This document shows, piece after piece, positions 19,787-29,927 of a stretch of 64,000 bases of DNA (position 1 is its first letter; each line of letters begins with the position of its first letter). The notes under the pieces were generated by a model that saw only the letters and a list, made by a program, of their open reading frames with translations, was not told the DNA's origin and did not search any database. This DNA is from Lotus japonicus (taxonomy: Eukaryota > Streptophyta > Magnoliopsida > Fabales > Fabaceae): positions 11,050,150 through 11,114,149 of the forward strand of contig NC_080042.1 in the NCBI RefSeq assembly GCF_012489685.1, given 5' to 3'. The translations under genes and the position numbers were made by a program.

Positions 19787-20610
19787 GGGTGACCTCTTGG
19801 CTATTGTCTCATTTGAGACAGTTTTAAAACAGTCTCAAATGCAACCAATAAAGGCATGACACGTGTTAATTCTATTTTTTTATTTTTTATTTTTAGTAGT
19901 AACTAGATATTCAATCTTTTAACACCAACATCTTACTAAACTAAATTTTAGTCTCAATTAATCTACATTATTATACTTTCTTCTCAAGATATCATAAATT
20001 ATGATTTAACCCATAACATTTATCAAATTATATTTTAAATCTTCAGCAATCAATATTTTATGTTGTATTTCAAAAACTATCACAAATCTTGACTTTGTAA
20101 CCGTTAGTTCAAAAAAAATAAAAACTTAATAACCGTAAAAATCAATTCAACCACGTTAAAAAAAAGAAACTTCATCTTAAAATCTTTTGCCGCCACCTCT
20201 CACCATCGCCGCAGACCGCCGCCGATGACGCTAGCCTTTCGCCTACAAATCCTCTCGCCATACGCGCCGCTCGACTTGTTGCCGCCGTCATTATTAGGTC
20301 TTGGATGCGGCGAGCGGCACTCTGCGGGGCGTACAACGGCAGACTGAGGAAAAAGATGATGTTCACGATGAAAATACGTTTTTTTCACAGTCGAAATTAT
20401 AATTTATTACATCTTAAAAAAAATATAATAATGTAAATTAGTTGGGACTAAAATTTAGTTTAGTAAAATGTTGGGGTTCAAAGATTGAATATCTTGTGAC
20501 TATTAAAAATAAAATAAAAATAGATAGAAATAACACGTGTCATGCCTTTATTTATTGATTTGGGACTGTTTTGAAACTGTCTCATGTGAGACAATACCAA
20601 AAAATTACCC
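19787..20610. mobile_element. MULE-like element with ~190-bp inverted arms and GC-rich core (Pack-MULE candidate)
   Basis: The left arm (ctattgtctcatttgagacag..., about 19787-19990) and right arm (about 20400-20610) are inverted copies. The flanks carry atataattg at 19779-19787 and 20611-20619, an 8-9 bp duplication. Long inverted arms with a 9-bp duplication fit Mutator-like elements. Between the arms, 20185-20350 is strongly GC-rich (gccgccacc..., gcggcgagcgg...), unlike its AT-rich surroundings, and looks like a captured exon or leader fragment. No transposase is present. It lies just 5' of B3 gene 2, so it could contribute promoter sequence. Confidence 0.75.
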
Positions 20611-20688
20611 ATATAATTGGTCATTACCTTTTCGTGTATCTGGTCTACTTCTTTCACGGAAAAACAACCCTTACATTTTACAACAAAA

Positions 20689-20763
20689 ATGATTTGTCAT
20701 TCTCAAAGTAACATTCACTTTTTCAAGGTTATTCTTGAAAGAAGCCTTAGAGATGGAGAACTG
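20689..20763 (+). CDS. B3 gene 2, exon 1 (translation start)
   Basis: ATG at 20689-20691 begins a 25-codon exon, MICHSQSNIHFFKVILERSL followed by RDGEL. The FFKVIL...L..G.L pattern is the normal opening of a REM B3 domain, and such genes usually start just before it. The donor GTAACA follows at 20764 in phase 0. The matching second exon, with the expected next strand (VPRSFVKRHW), is 7.7 kb away because element C sits in the intron. Confidence 0.8.
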
Positions 20764-20949
20764 GTAACAAACTACTTGCAATTCATTTTCTCTTTCTTTA
20801 TTTGAATGGAACTTTTTTATCAAGGAGTTTTAGGCCTTTGTAGAAATCAATCAAATTTATATTTTATTAGTTCTTTATATAAATTTCTTCAAATATTTTA
20901 TTTTACAAAACCCCTTCTATATTTGATTCTTGATTCTGAAAGCAGAATC

Positions 20950-21325
20950 TGTTCTGTACTAGAGAAGCTTACATAAAAAGAAAGGAAAAAGCTAACCCTA
21001 GCAGAGCACCAAAAATAGTAAAGATGTCATAAAAGGTAAATTCTCATTAATGTTGAAAAAGGTGTCCAGTACAAGTTGATGACCTCCCCTTTTATAGAGG
21101 GTGTGGTCATGATATGAACTTTTCCTATATTTGGGTCTGACAATTAGGGCCCAAATCCCTATGCATATAAGACAAATCCAACAGAATCTTCCAGCTGGCT
21201 CGCGGGTCCACCTAAGGAAGAGCAAAGATATTCATTGTGTCGTTGATTCCCGCCATGGCTGTCTTCGTCCGGGTGATTGCTCATTTTGGGCGGGCATAAG
21301 CATCCTTTATGTCCCGCCCAGTCCA
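20950..21325 (-). repeat. Element C 3' LTR (376 bp)
   Basis: It is TGTTCTG...AGTCCA, matching 27963-28339. On the minus strand it carries a TATA box (CTATAAAAGG near 21092-21101). The polypurine tract (minus strand TCTTGGGGGCATG) lies just inside, at 21326-21338. Confidence 0.9.
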
Positions 21326-21771
21326 CATGCCCCCAAGACATGAGGCTTGGGTAACTTGAGTCGAAATGTCTTTAATACGCTGCTTCGTAGCCCACTTTTA
21401 TTGTTCGCCTTGTGAGGTGTCATATCACCATTCCTCGTGGTCGCGGGCATGTCGCCGCATTCTTGCTTATGCATTCACCGCCATTTCGTTGTTCGTCGAT
21501 ATGGCGCCACTTTCATGTTCCTTAATACATCGCCATTTTTATTTTCATTGATACATCGCCATCATCATAACCGTCAATCACGTCTTTTCAACTGACGCAC
21601 GTAATCCTTGTTTTCCGGGATTTCGTCATCATTTGCCATGAATGCAATTTCCGGTTGTGCGTCTCGAGGAGTTACATCTTTTCACTTCATACCTTTTCAA
21701 ATTTCAAATCCCACGACTCTTCACGATCTTCTCCACTCATTCTCTTTTCTCCTCTTTCCTCTATAAAAACC

Positions 21772-21783
21772 CCTTTTTACTTT
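21772..21783 (+). promoter_or_regulatory. TATA box of the antisense gene in element C
   Basis: TATAAAAACCCC lies in a C/T-rich context about 290 bp upstream of the ATG at 22060. The same box in the same context occurs in element D at 35126-35137. Conservation in both copies, outside the LTR and facing away from gag-pol, suggests that the antisense gene has its own promoter. Confidence 0.55.
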
Positions 21784-22059
21784 TCACTTTTCACTTTTCT
21801 GAAACTCTTTCCCTGAAACTTTCTCTGCAATTCTTACTTTCTCCTCTTTGAACTCCGGCGAACCTCCGTCACTCCGGCCGTCGTCATTGCGCGGTGCTCT
21901 CCCATAGCCGACATCCTCCTTACTCAATCCTCTACTTCTTCCTCCGGTGAGTTCTTTCTCTTTCTTGAAACTGTTCATCTTTCTCTTTTTTCTTTTTGAA
22001 CCTGTTCATCTTCTTCTTTTTTCTTTTTGAACCTGTTCATCTTCTTCTTTTTTCTTTTT

Positions 22060-23015
22060 ATGAAATTACCCAGTATGTCATTGCAAAATATTAGTATTTC
22101 TTCCTTGGAACTTTCTTCACCCTCTACGGAGGGGGAAGTTTCTGCCCCCACTGTTATTGAAATTCACTCCTCGCCTTCTACTCACGAGGATTCCGGTCCC
22201 GCCGGCTCTGTAGATTCTATTCTCTCTTCTAATGGAGATTTGTCTTCACCCGAATGGCGTTCAAACGCGCATTTGGTTGAAGATAAATGTCTTTGGCGTT
22301 CCATCTGGGGCAGCATTGGGAGCATTAACTCGCTTCGAATATCTGCCCAAGGGTTCACGAAGATAAATCCCACCACCTCTAATAATGAAGATCTTCAGTT
22401 GAATGTTCTTCCATGTGGCGAGGGTGACTGTGTTCTTTTACGCAAAGAGTCATCCGATGAATCGCCCGATTTCTTTTTCGTTTATGGTTAGTTTTTTCTT
22501 AGACTTGAATATCAAACTTCCATTCTCGCCTTTTATATGTCACGTTCTTTCCTTTCTGAACGTGGCGCCTTGTCAACTCCAACCCAACGCCTGGGGTTTT
22601 ATCCGCTGCTTTGAAATTCTTTGCGAACATTTGAGTTTCACTCCTACCTATCCCTTGTTTTTCCTTTTCTATAAGTCAGTCACCACTAAACCTACATCTG
22701 TTAAGTGGGTTCCCCTTTTAGCCCGCAAGAACATGAGCCGATTCACCGCCCTTAAAAGCCATTACAAAGTGTGGCAGAAAAAATACTTTAAAGTTATGGA
22801 GTCGCCCGAAATAAAGAACTTGTTCCGAGATTCCGACAATAATCCTCTCTTCCCCTTTTACTGGACAAAAAACCCTCGCCGAAAAATATCCGTTTCATAT
22901 GACGCCTTGGATGATTCTGAGCAAGGTATCGCCGATTATCTTCGCACACTACCAGTAATCTCTGGTCATGACTTGATTGAGGCTTCGAAATCCGGCACTT
23001 TAAATCAATTTTTTA
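22060..23015 (+). pseudogene. Element C antisense gene, exon 1 (Transposase_28-like region), frameshifted
   Basis: ATG 22060-22062 (MKLPSMSLQN). It is Ser-rich, with SSPSTEGEV and EIHSSPSTHEDSG. Then comes a globular region with LNIKLPFSPFICHVLSFLNV, QLQPNAWGFIRCFEI and PTYPLFFLFY. This resembles the Pfam family Transposase_28 ('putative gypsy type transposon'), known from plant gypsy elements and of unknown function. Compared with D the frame is broken near 22487 by one extra base plus a TAG. The exon ends at A/GTAAGT (23016), the same donor as in D. Confidence 0.7.
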
Positions 23016-23092
23016 GTAAGTTTATAATCTTTGCACATAACTTGCTTTTCTTTTTATTCATGTGTCTTGTCTAACTGATACTTTCCATGTAG

Positions 23093-24214
23093 CTACGATG
23101 GGAAAAAGCAAGGTCGACGCTAACCCACTAAAGATGAAGGAATACCTCGCCCAATCTGCTGCGGCGGCGAAGAAAAGGGCCGCCGAGGCTGAACAGAAGA
23201 AAAAGAATGAAGGTGCTTCGGGCTCTGATAACGTCAGGGACCCTAAGCGCCAAAGAACTTCAGGTGCTGCTGGTGGTAAACCTCTTCACCAGTCAACTCT
23301 CGATCCAACCGGTTTGGCTTCCAAAAGTCATCCCGCGGAGAAAAAGAAGGGACATGACAATATACCGCCACCCCACCAGGATTCAAGTATGTTGATCAAC
23401 CGCCCGCCAACTCCATTTAGCCATGCTGGCACTAGCTCAACCATTGGTGGCGAGGCTCCTCCCCCTTTGCTGAGCTTATCTGATCCTCACTTCAACGGGT
23501 TGGACTTCATGGCCCGAACTTTTGACAACCGGATTCACAAAGATATTTTCGGTCAAGACCCCCCCCAACATTGCTTCCCTGGCCATCTTCCATGCACTTT
23601 CTGCCGCCAGCACTGTGGCGGGAATAGCTCAGTGTGTGAAAGAATTGATGTCGGCCAAGAATCGTTTTGAGAAGAAGGAGACTGATTATAAGGCTGCATA
23701 TGAGCGAGCGAAAGTCGACGCTGAGACCGCCAACAAACATCTGAAGTCTGCTGAGGAGAAATGCGCTAAGTTAACTGATGACTTGGCGGCTTCTAACCTG
23801 CTCCTTCAAAAGACCAAGTCTCTGAAAGAAGCCATCAATGACAAACACACTGCTGTTCAGGCCAAGTGCCAAAAGCTGGATAAGAAGTATGAACGCCTGA
23901 ATGCTTCCATTTTAGGGCGCGCCTCCCTCCGATTTTCTCAAGGCTTTCTGGCGGCCAAAGAGCAAATAAGTGTTGTTGAACCGGGCTTTGATCTTTCTCG
24001 CATAGGGTATCTGAAGGAGATCAAGGATGGTCAAGTGGTTGGCGATGATGACATTGGCCTCGACCTTCTTCCTCAATTCGATTCGGACAGTGAGCTTGAG
24101 GAAGGAAATGGCGAAGATGGGAATGAACAGAACAAGAATGAGGATCAAGGAAAGGAAGACCCTCAAGCCGTCGCAAGCCAAGACAACAACGCCAACAATG
24201 AGAACCTGGCTTGA
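23093..24214 (+). pseudogene. Element C antisense gene, exon 2 (coiled-coil part), frameshifted
   Basis: The acceptor is TGTAG at 23088-23092. It reads TTMGKSKVDANPLKMKEYLA, then Ala/Lys-rich sequence and a Pro-rich middle. A run of eight C's near 23568, one more than in D, shifts the frame. The second frame (to 24214) encodes a long helix (ERAKVDAETANKHLKSAEEK) and an acidic tail. Exon 1 and exon 2 would join in frame if the indels were absent. Confidence 0.7.
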
Positions 24215-24506
24215 TCTTAGTTTGTCTTTATTTTGTTTAAGTCTAGATTTGCTTTGGGCTTTGCCCTTTTGCTCTTTTGCTCATTGTTGTTTTAAGTCAT
24301 GTATGGGCCTCGCCCCTTCCTTATTTTCAATGAAATTTGTTTAAGTTCAACTGTTGTTACCTTGAAGTTGTTGTTTGTTGAATTTTCTTTTTATTTTGGT
24401 TTATATACCTTAGCCGATTTTTCGACAAGGCTTGGTTTCTAGTGGCCACTAGAATTGCCAAGGCTTTTTTAACATTTGATGGCGATACTTTCTTATTCCG
24501 AAAGGT
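24215..24506. other. Element C, spacer between convergent antisense gene and pol remnant
   Basis: Downstream of the antisense stop codon the sequence is T-rich, with tttcaatgaaat (near 24328) as a possible poly-A signal region. It is closely related to 37603-38097 in element D. No coding region is seen. Confidence 0.45.
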
Positions 24507-26606
24507 TTATTCGCGGTATTGTATACCTTGATACGATTTGCACTGCATAAACTCGTAATATAAATTAAAAAATAAGCAATGGGGTCGCTTTGTCATTCCG
24601 AAAGGTTTATTCAACTTGGTAAAAGCTTGTTCGCATGCCTCTGTCCATTGAAACTTTGAATTCTTTTTTAAACAGGTGAAGAATGGGGTCGCTTTGTCAC
24701 CCGCCATTGGCAAAAAACGTGATAAGGCGGCCATTCGTCCTGTTAAACGTTGAACCTCCTTTACACTTGTTGGGCTTTTCATTTCCAAGATCGCCTTCCC
24801 CTTATCAGGATTCACTTCTATCCCCCTTGATGTTAACATGAAACCCAGGAACTTTTCCCCCTGAATCCCAAAAGAACACTTCTCGGGATTTAACTTCATT
24901 CTATATGTTCTCAATTGAGCAAACGCCTCCTTTAGATCATCGTCGTGGTCACCAGCCCTGGCCGACTTAACGATCATGTCATCCACATATACCTCCATAT
25001 TCCTGCCTACTTGTCTGGAAAAAATTTTATCCATGAGCCGTTGGTACGTAGCTCCTGCATTCTTCAAACCAAAAGGTATTGTCTTGTAACAATAATTCGC
25101 CTGATTAGTCATGAATGCTGTACTTTCCTCGTCCGAGGGATGCATCATAATTTGATTATAGCCTGAATAAGCATCCATGAGACTTAAAAGTTCATTTCCA
25201 GAAGCTCCATCCACAAGCTTATCCACATTGGGAAGTGGATACGAATCTTTAGGACACACTTTGTTCAAACTTGTGTAGTCCGTGCACATTCGCCATTTCC
25301 CATTGGCCTTCTTCACCATTACAACATTGGCGAGCCAAGTTGGGTACTGCACCTCACGGATGAAGCGAGCCTTGATTAATTTCTCAGTCTCTAGTTGCAC
25401 CGCCTTATTCTTTTCATCACTCATTCTTCGCCTTGGTTGGATGACTGGTGTCGCCCCTGGTCGTATGGCCAGTTTATGAGTGATCACATTGGGGTCAATC
25501 CCTAGCACATCATTGATGGTCCATGCAAAGAGATCCAAATTATCACCTAGAAGGGTGATCAATCTTTTCTCTTGCTCCTTCGTTAAACTGCTACCAATTT
25601 TTAAAAACTTATCCTTGATTTGCACCTGCTTGGTTTCTTCCAGAGGTTGTGGGCGAAAATCATCAGCATCGTCTCTTGGGTCTAGACTAAATCCTTCTTG
25701 TGGAAAGATTTCTGTAATTCGGTGGCTTTCCTTGGCGGCCTTTCGCCCATAGAGCGCCACACTTCTTAGATAACACTCTCTTGCTGCGTTCTGGTCTACG
25801 CGCAGTATCGCAACCTTCCCATTGCAGGCTGGATATTTGACAGTTAAGTGAGCAGTTAAAATGACAGCGCATAACTTGTTGAGGGTATCCCGCCCCAGGA
25901 GTACATTGTAATTGGCTCTACACGCCAAGACTAAGTACTTCACCTGGAATTTATTAACGAACTCTCCTTCTCCAAAGGCAGTTGGTATTTCCACGTATCC
26001 CCGCACATTGACACGGTCCCCTGTAAATCCCACCAAGGTTCCTTTATATGGTTTCAAGTCTGATTCCTTTAACCCCAGGCGATCAAAGGCATCTCCATAA
26101 ATGATGTCCGCCGAAGATCCCTGGTCTAAAAACACTTTTTTCGTCATGTAATTGTTAACCCTGATTGTTACTACAATTGGGTCGTTGTCATGGGGAATAA
26201 CATGCGCAAAATCCTGAGGGGCAAATATAATGGGAGAGTGATTCACCCAACATTCGCCCTCGTACGCCTCATGTACTGAGTGTACTGCCGCCACATAACG
26301 CTTTCTAGCCTTGCTTGAAATTGCACCCCCTCCAAATCCTCCCGCAATGGATGAGCATTCCCCGACAGGATCGCCCAACTCTTCAACTATCTCCTTTCCC
26401 TTACCTTTGTCCCTTTGTGGTATCTTAGCGGCCTCTGGTGTTGTTGTGTCTTTAACAAAATTTGCTAAATGGCCAGCCTTGATCAGGCGATCAATTTCCC
26501 GCCTCAAGTTCCAACAATTATCCGTGGTATGCCCCAACGCTTTGTGGTACTCACACCATCTATTTGTATCCACATTAGCTGGCGGCCGCCGAGGCGGCGG
26601 TGGATA
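24507..26606 (-). pseudogene. Element C protease and reverse transcriptase; RNase H and integrase deleted
   Basis: The minus-strand frame opens just after a TAG at 26604-26606 that separates it from gag (D has CAG). It holds the zinc knuckle CEYHKALGHTTDNC, the Tat-type protease motif FLDQGSSADIIYG, and RT motifs RMCTDYTSLNK, LMDAYSGYNQI and YVDDMIVKS. It continues into the connection domain (SRFLPMAGDK) to FTKLNK, where D goes on to RNase H. Here it runs into about 36 bp of filler and then 3' UTR, so more than 2 kb are missing. Confidence 0.85.
24586..24621. other. Deletion junction in element C with templated filler
   Basis: The 36-bp filler consists of aatggggtcgctttgtca, also found near 24681-24698 in the RT side, joined to ttccgaaaggtttattc, also found near 24496-24512 in the 3' UTR side. 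So both flanks were copied into the break. On either side the sequence matches D at about 37950 and 40268, which defines a loss of about 2.3 kb. Confidence 0.75.
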
Positions 26607-27899
26607 CTACACAACATTTGTCTGCCCAACTGCTTTTAAAATGGTACTTAGGGGAGCATTCAACTTAGTAAGTGGAACTGGAGCTGGCGAGGCACCATGC
26701 TGGCCAGTTGAGGCCGCAGTGGGACCTTGGGAATTTATGTGCCATGTATTTTGAAATCCAGGTTTGGAGTTTTGATATGGTCCAGGTCTTGGTATACGCG
26801 GAGTTTGTGCTACCCTGGTTTCCTTCCCCGCCTTGAGTTTTTCCTGTGGAACACCGCCAGATTGGGCCTGCTTGCGCCCTTCCTCCCTCTCTTGTTTCTT
26901 CTGATCATCTTGTTCAATTAGGATGAATTCCTGAACGCGAGCGCGAAGATCCATCATGTCCCTCGCTGGTCGCCTCGTTAAGTCCCGATTCAAATCTCCC
27001 GCCCTAAGGCCATTTTTGAAAGACGCCAAGCACACATCCGGGTTATCCTCCTCCAACTGAACCGCCATCTTACTGAAGCGTGCCATGTAGGTTTTTAACT
27101 TCTCCCCTGGCTGCTGATGTATGCTGATGAGATCAAACATTGTTGCTTTTGTAGTTTTGTTGGCGGAGAATTGAGTCAGGAACTTGGTAGACAGATCAGT
27201 AAAATTGTCAATGGAGAAAGGCGGTTGTCTAATGAACCACTGCATCGCCATTCCTTTGAATGTTGAAGGCAATAATCTGCACTTCACCGCGTCCGTTGCC
27301 CCACCAATTACCATTTTGGTGTTGAAATACCTCAGATGTTCCATGGGATCAGAGTCGCCTGAGAAGGCGTCTAATGCCATTGTTTGTAGATGCTTTGGTA
27401 TGTCCACCTTGGTAATGGCTGGAACAAAAGGTTGAAATTCGACTACGTCCTCTGCCTCAAGACGTTGTCCTTGCTTAAAGTCTTGCCTCTGAGTTAGATA
27501 CTCGACTTGGGCTTGTAATTGCTCGTTTTGGGTTTGCACCTTCTGCAAAGTATCTAACATTTGTTGCAAAGCCGCGGGCGTGATACCCGTCACTACTTCC
27601 TGCGTTTTTCGTGGAGCACTGGTTTTAGGGTCTTCTAAGTTCACATATTCAGGCGGCGTTGATCGTCGCCTGACACCTGGATCTGACTTGGCTATCAGAT
27701 CTGAAGGTTTTCCCGGAGCTACGTTCACCAGCGACGCTGGCGACTGCGCCACTGAGTGGACCCCCTCCGAGGAAGCCTCCTGCTCTTGCTCGTGAAGCAT
27801 AGGGCGATTGTTGTCCCGTCCGCCGCCGCGGCCGCCGTGACGTCCACCACCTCTCCGGCGATGATCACGACGACCCACGCCGCATGAACGAGTCTCCAT
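26607..27899 (-). pseudogene. Element C gag
   Basis: ATG at 27899 (METRSCGVGRRDHRRR), an Arg/Gly-rich start. A coiled-coil segment near residue 120 (MLDTLQKVQTQNEQLQAQVE) precedes the capsid domain (ALDAFSGDSDPMEHLRYFN, QWFIRQPPFSIDNF, LKTYMARFSKM). It ends at a TAG that replaces the CAG of element D, so gag is cut from pol by a single C-to-T change. Otherwise it is full length (430 codons). Confidence 0.85.
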
Positions 27900-27962
27900 G
27901 AGTCGTAACTCCCACCTTCTCCGTCACCGGTAGATCTAGGTTAGAGCCACAGACGGCGCCAA

Positions 27963-28339
27963 TGTTCTGTACTAGAGAAGCTTACGTAAAAAGAGAGGAA
28001 AAAGCTAACCCTAGCAGAGCACCAAAAATATCAAAGATGTCATAAAAGGTAAATTCTGATTAATGTTGAAAAAGGTGTCCAGTACAAGTTGATGACCTCC
28101 CCTTTTATAGAGGGTGTGGTCATGATATGGACTTTTCCTATATTTTGGCCTGACAATCAGGGCCCCAAATCCCTATGCATATAAGACAAATCCAACAGAA
28201 TCTTCCAGCTGGCTCACGGGTCCACCTAAGGAAGAGAAAAGATATTCATTGTGTCGTTGATTCCCGCCATGGCTGTCTTCGTTCGGGTGATTGCTCATTT
28301 TGGGCGGGCATAAGCATCCTTTATGTCCCGCCCAGTCCA
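27963..28339 (-). repeat. Element C 5' LTR (377 bp)
   Basis: It matches the LTR at 20950-21325. Adjacent on the left (about 27945-27962) is the complement of TTGGCGCCGTCTGTGG, the primer-binding-site region. On the minus strand a TATA box (CTATAAAAGG) lies near 28104-28113. The GAATC duplication follows at 28340. Confidence 0.9.
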
Positions 28340-28453
28340 GAATCAATTTTGAGAAGAAGTTTTTTAGTCTCAGAATTGATTCCTGGAAATCGTTTTTTTT
28401 TTTTAAATTTTTATGTTATCAGTACTGAAAAGTACATGCTAATTGTGTGATAG

Positions 28454-28834
28454 CAAGTGCCTAGAAGTTTTGTGAAGAGGCACTGGCAAGGAATATCAAC
28501 TGTTGTTTCTCTAAGGCTTCCAAACGGGACTCAGTGGGAAGTTTATTGGCTGAAACGCGATGGCGAAGTTTATTTTCGCAATGGTTGGAAAGAATTTGCA
28601 GAACACTTGTCTTTGGATGTGTCACAGATTGTGTTGTTTGGGTACGAAGGAAATTCGTGCTTGAATGTGATTGTGTTGGGTAAAAGCGCGTTAGAAATAG
28701 ATTACCCTAATTCCAAAGATGATAATAATACTTCTCTTGATCAAGAAGAAGAATGTGAAGAGGTTCATGAAGTGATTATGGTGAGAAGGGTAAAAGTGGA
28801 CATCCTGCATTACCAACACCTTCTAAGAAGATGA
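28454..28834 (+). pseudogene. B3 gene 2, exon 2 (rest of first B3 domain and linker)
   Basis: The acceptor GATAG ends at 28453, phase 0 with exon 1. It reads QVPRSFVKRHW, the strand with TQWEVYWLKR, then GWKEFAEHLSLDVSQIVLFGY and VIVLGKSALEIDYP, a complete REM B3 C-terminal part, then an acidic linker. Near 28775 the natural linker seems to move to another frame (GEKGKSGHPALPTPSKK). The visible frame stops at 28834, so an indel is likely. No clear donor is seen afterwards. Confidence 0.8.
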
Positions 28835-29896
28835 AAACATGTCCAAATGAAGAACATGCAAGTTTTTCCAATGCTGAGAATGGGAATCAATGGCGGAACT
28901 ATAAATTTTAGAAACGTCTTTGTATATATACTATAAATATGAATCTTATAACAAATAACTTACAGAGCCCTAGTGGTTACTGCTTTGCTAATTTTTTTTC
29001 ATTATTGAAGATTTAACTAGCCTATTAGTATTAAGTATTAACTGTTGTAGTATTACATAACTAACAACAAGAGCTTAGATAAAAAAGTCTTGTCAAATAT
29101 ATTACTCCCTCCGTTTCTTATTATAAGAATCAAGCAACCACTTCACACCCTTTAAGAAATTTAACTAATCTAGATAATTGCATTATATTTGTTCTCAATT
29201 TATATCAACTTTCCAAAGTTACCCTCCACCCATTATTCTTAATTTTATATGCATCATTAATGCTATATATAGCAAGTGGAAAGAGAGAGAAATTCAATTA
29301 AATAAGGACATTCTTGTCTAAAAATAATTAATTCTCCACAAACTCCAAGTTGGTTCTTATAAAAAGGACCAAGTGCATTTTCTATTTGGTTCTTATAAAT
29401 AGGAACAGGGGGAGTAGTTTTTTTGAATCAATTTGTCAAAATAATTACAAATGACGTTTAAAGGAAAAATAAATATTTTTAAGATAACAACATTTGAATG
29501 TGATAAATTTTTCTCAAAACTTAATAATTAAGAGTAAAATTCATTTTCTAATAAAAGACTTGTGAGAATAATTATAAAAAAAAAAATTATGTAAAGGTAC
29601 AAGAATATTTAAAAATCAAAAAAATTAAAAAAGAAAATGTAAAATTTTAAGATTATTATTCTAACTTACAATAAATTCTCACTATATTGTAACAAAAAAA
29701 ATCATCAATGTATATGAATTAGTTTAATCTTTATTTTTATATTATATATACATGAATGAAATCATATTTATTTTGGCCCCCTCAATTTTTATATCCTAGT
29801 TCCGCTACTTTTTTCTTATTTCATTTTGTTCTGTTTTCTTTAATTCTCTGTTTTTTTTTCTTTATGTGATGATTAATTACTCAATGTTCATAGCAG
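28835..29896. other. Intron/linker region of B3 gene 2
   Basis: AT-rich sequence. It contains a Stowaway-type MITE (29105-29414) and otherwise nothing recognisable. It ends at the acceptor of exon 3 (CAG at 29894-29896). Confidence 0.45.
29105..29414. mobile_element. Stowaway-type MITE
   Basis: The ends CTCCCTCCGTTTCTTATTAT and (complement of the right end) CTCCCCCTGTTCCTATTTAT are inverted repeats, and the inverted match continues through TAAGAA. The element is flanked by TA at 29103-29104 and 29415-29416. CTCCCTCCGT plus TA is the Stowaway (Tc1/mariner) signature. It is 310 bp, with no coding capacity. Confidence 0.8.
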
Positions 29897-29927
29897 GAAG
29901 TACTGACATAGAACTTAAAAAGAGAAT

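Larger units (their letters stand above)
20950..28339 (-). mobile_element. Tat-lineage Ty3/gypsy element C, internally deleted, in intron 1 of B3 gene 2
   Basis: The LTRs 20950-21325 and 27963-28339 begin TGTTCTGTACTAGAG and end GCCCAGTCCA. The flanks are the 5-bp duplication GAATC (20945-20949, 28340-28344). Beside the right LTR is the complement of TTGGCGCCGTCTGTGG, a primer-binding-site-type sequence. Gag-pol is on the minus strand, and a separate + strand gene lies near the 3' LTR. The LTRs differ at roughly a dozen places. Integrase and both RNase H domains are deleted. It is the same family as D (34435-43982) but older and defective. Confidence 0.9.

Noticed and set aside
24945..26100. 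Several 60-90 codon + strand frames over element C pol (and 40934-41377 over D)
   Set aside because: Antisense shadows of the RT/protease region. The equivalent frames are conserved only because pol is.
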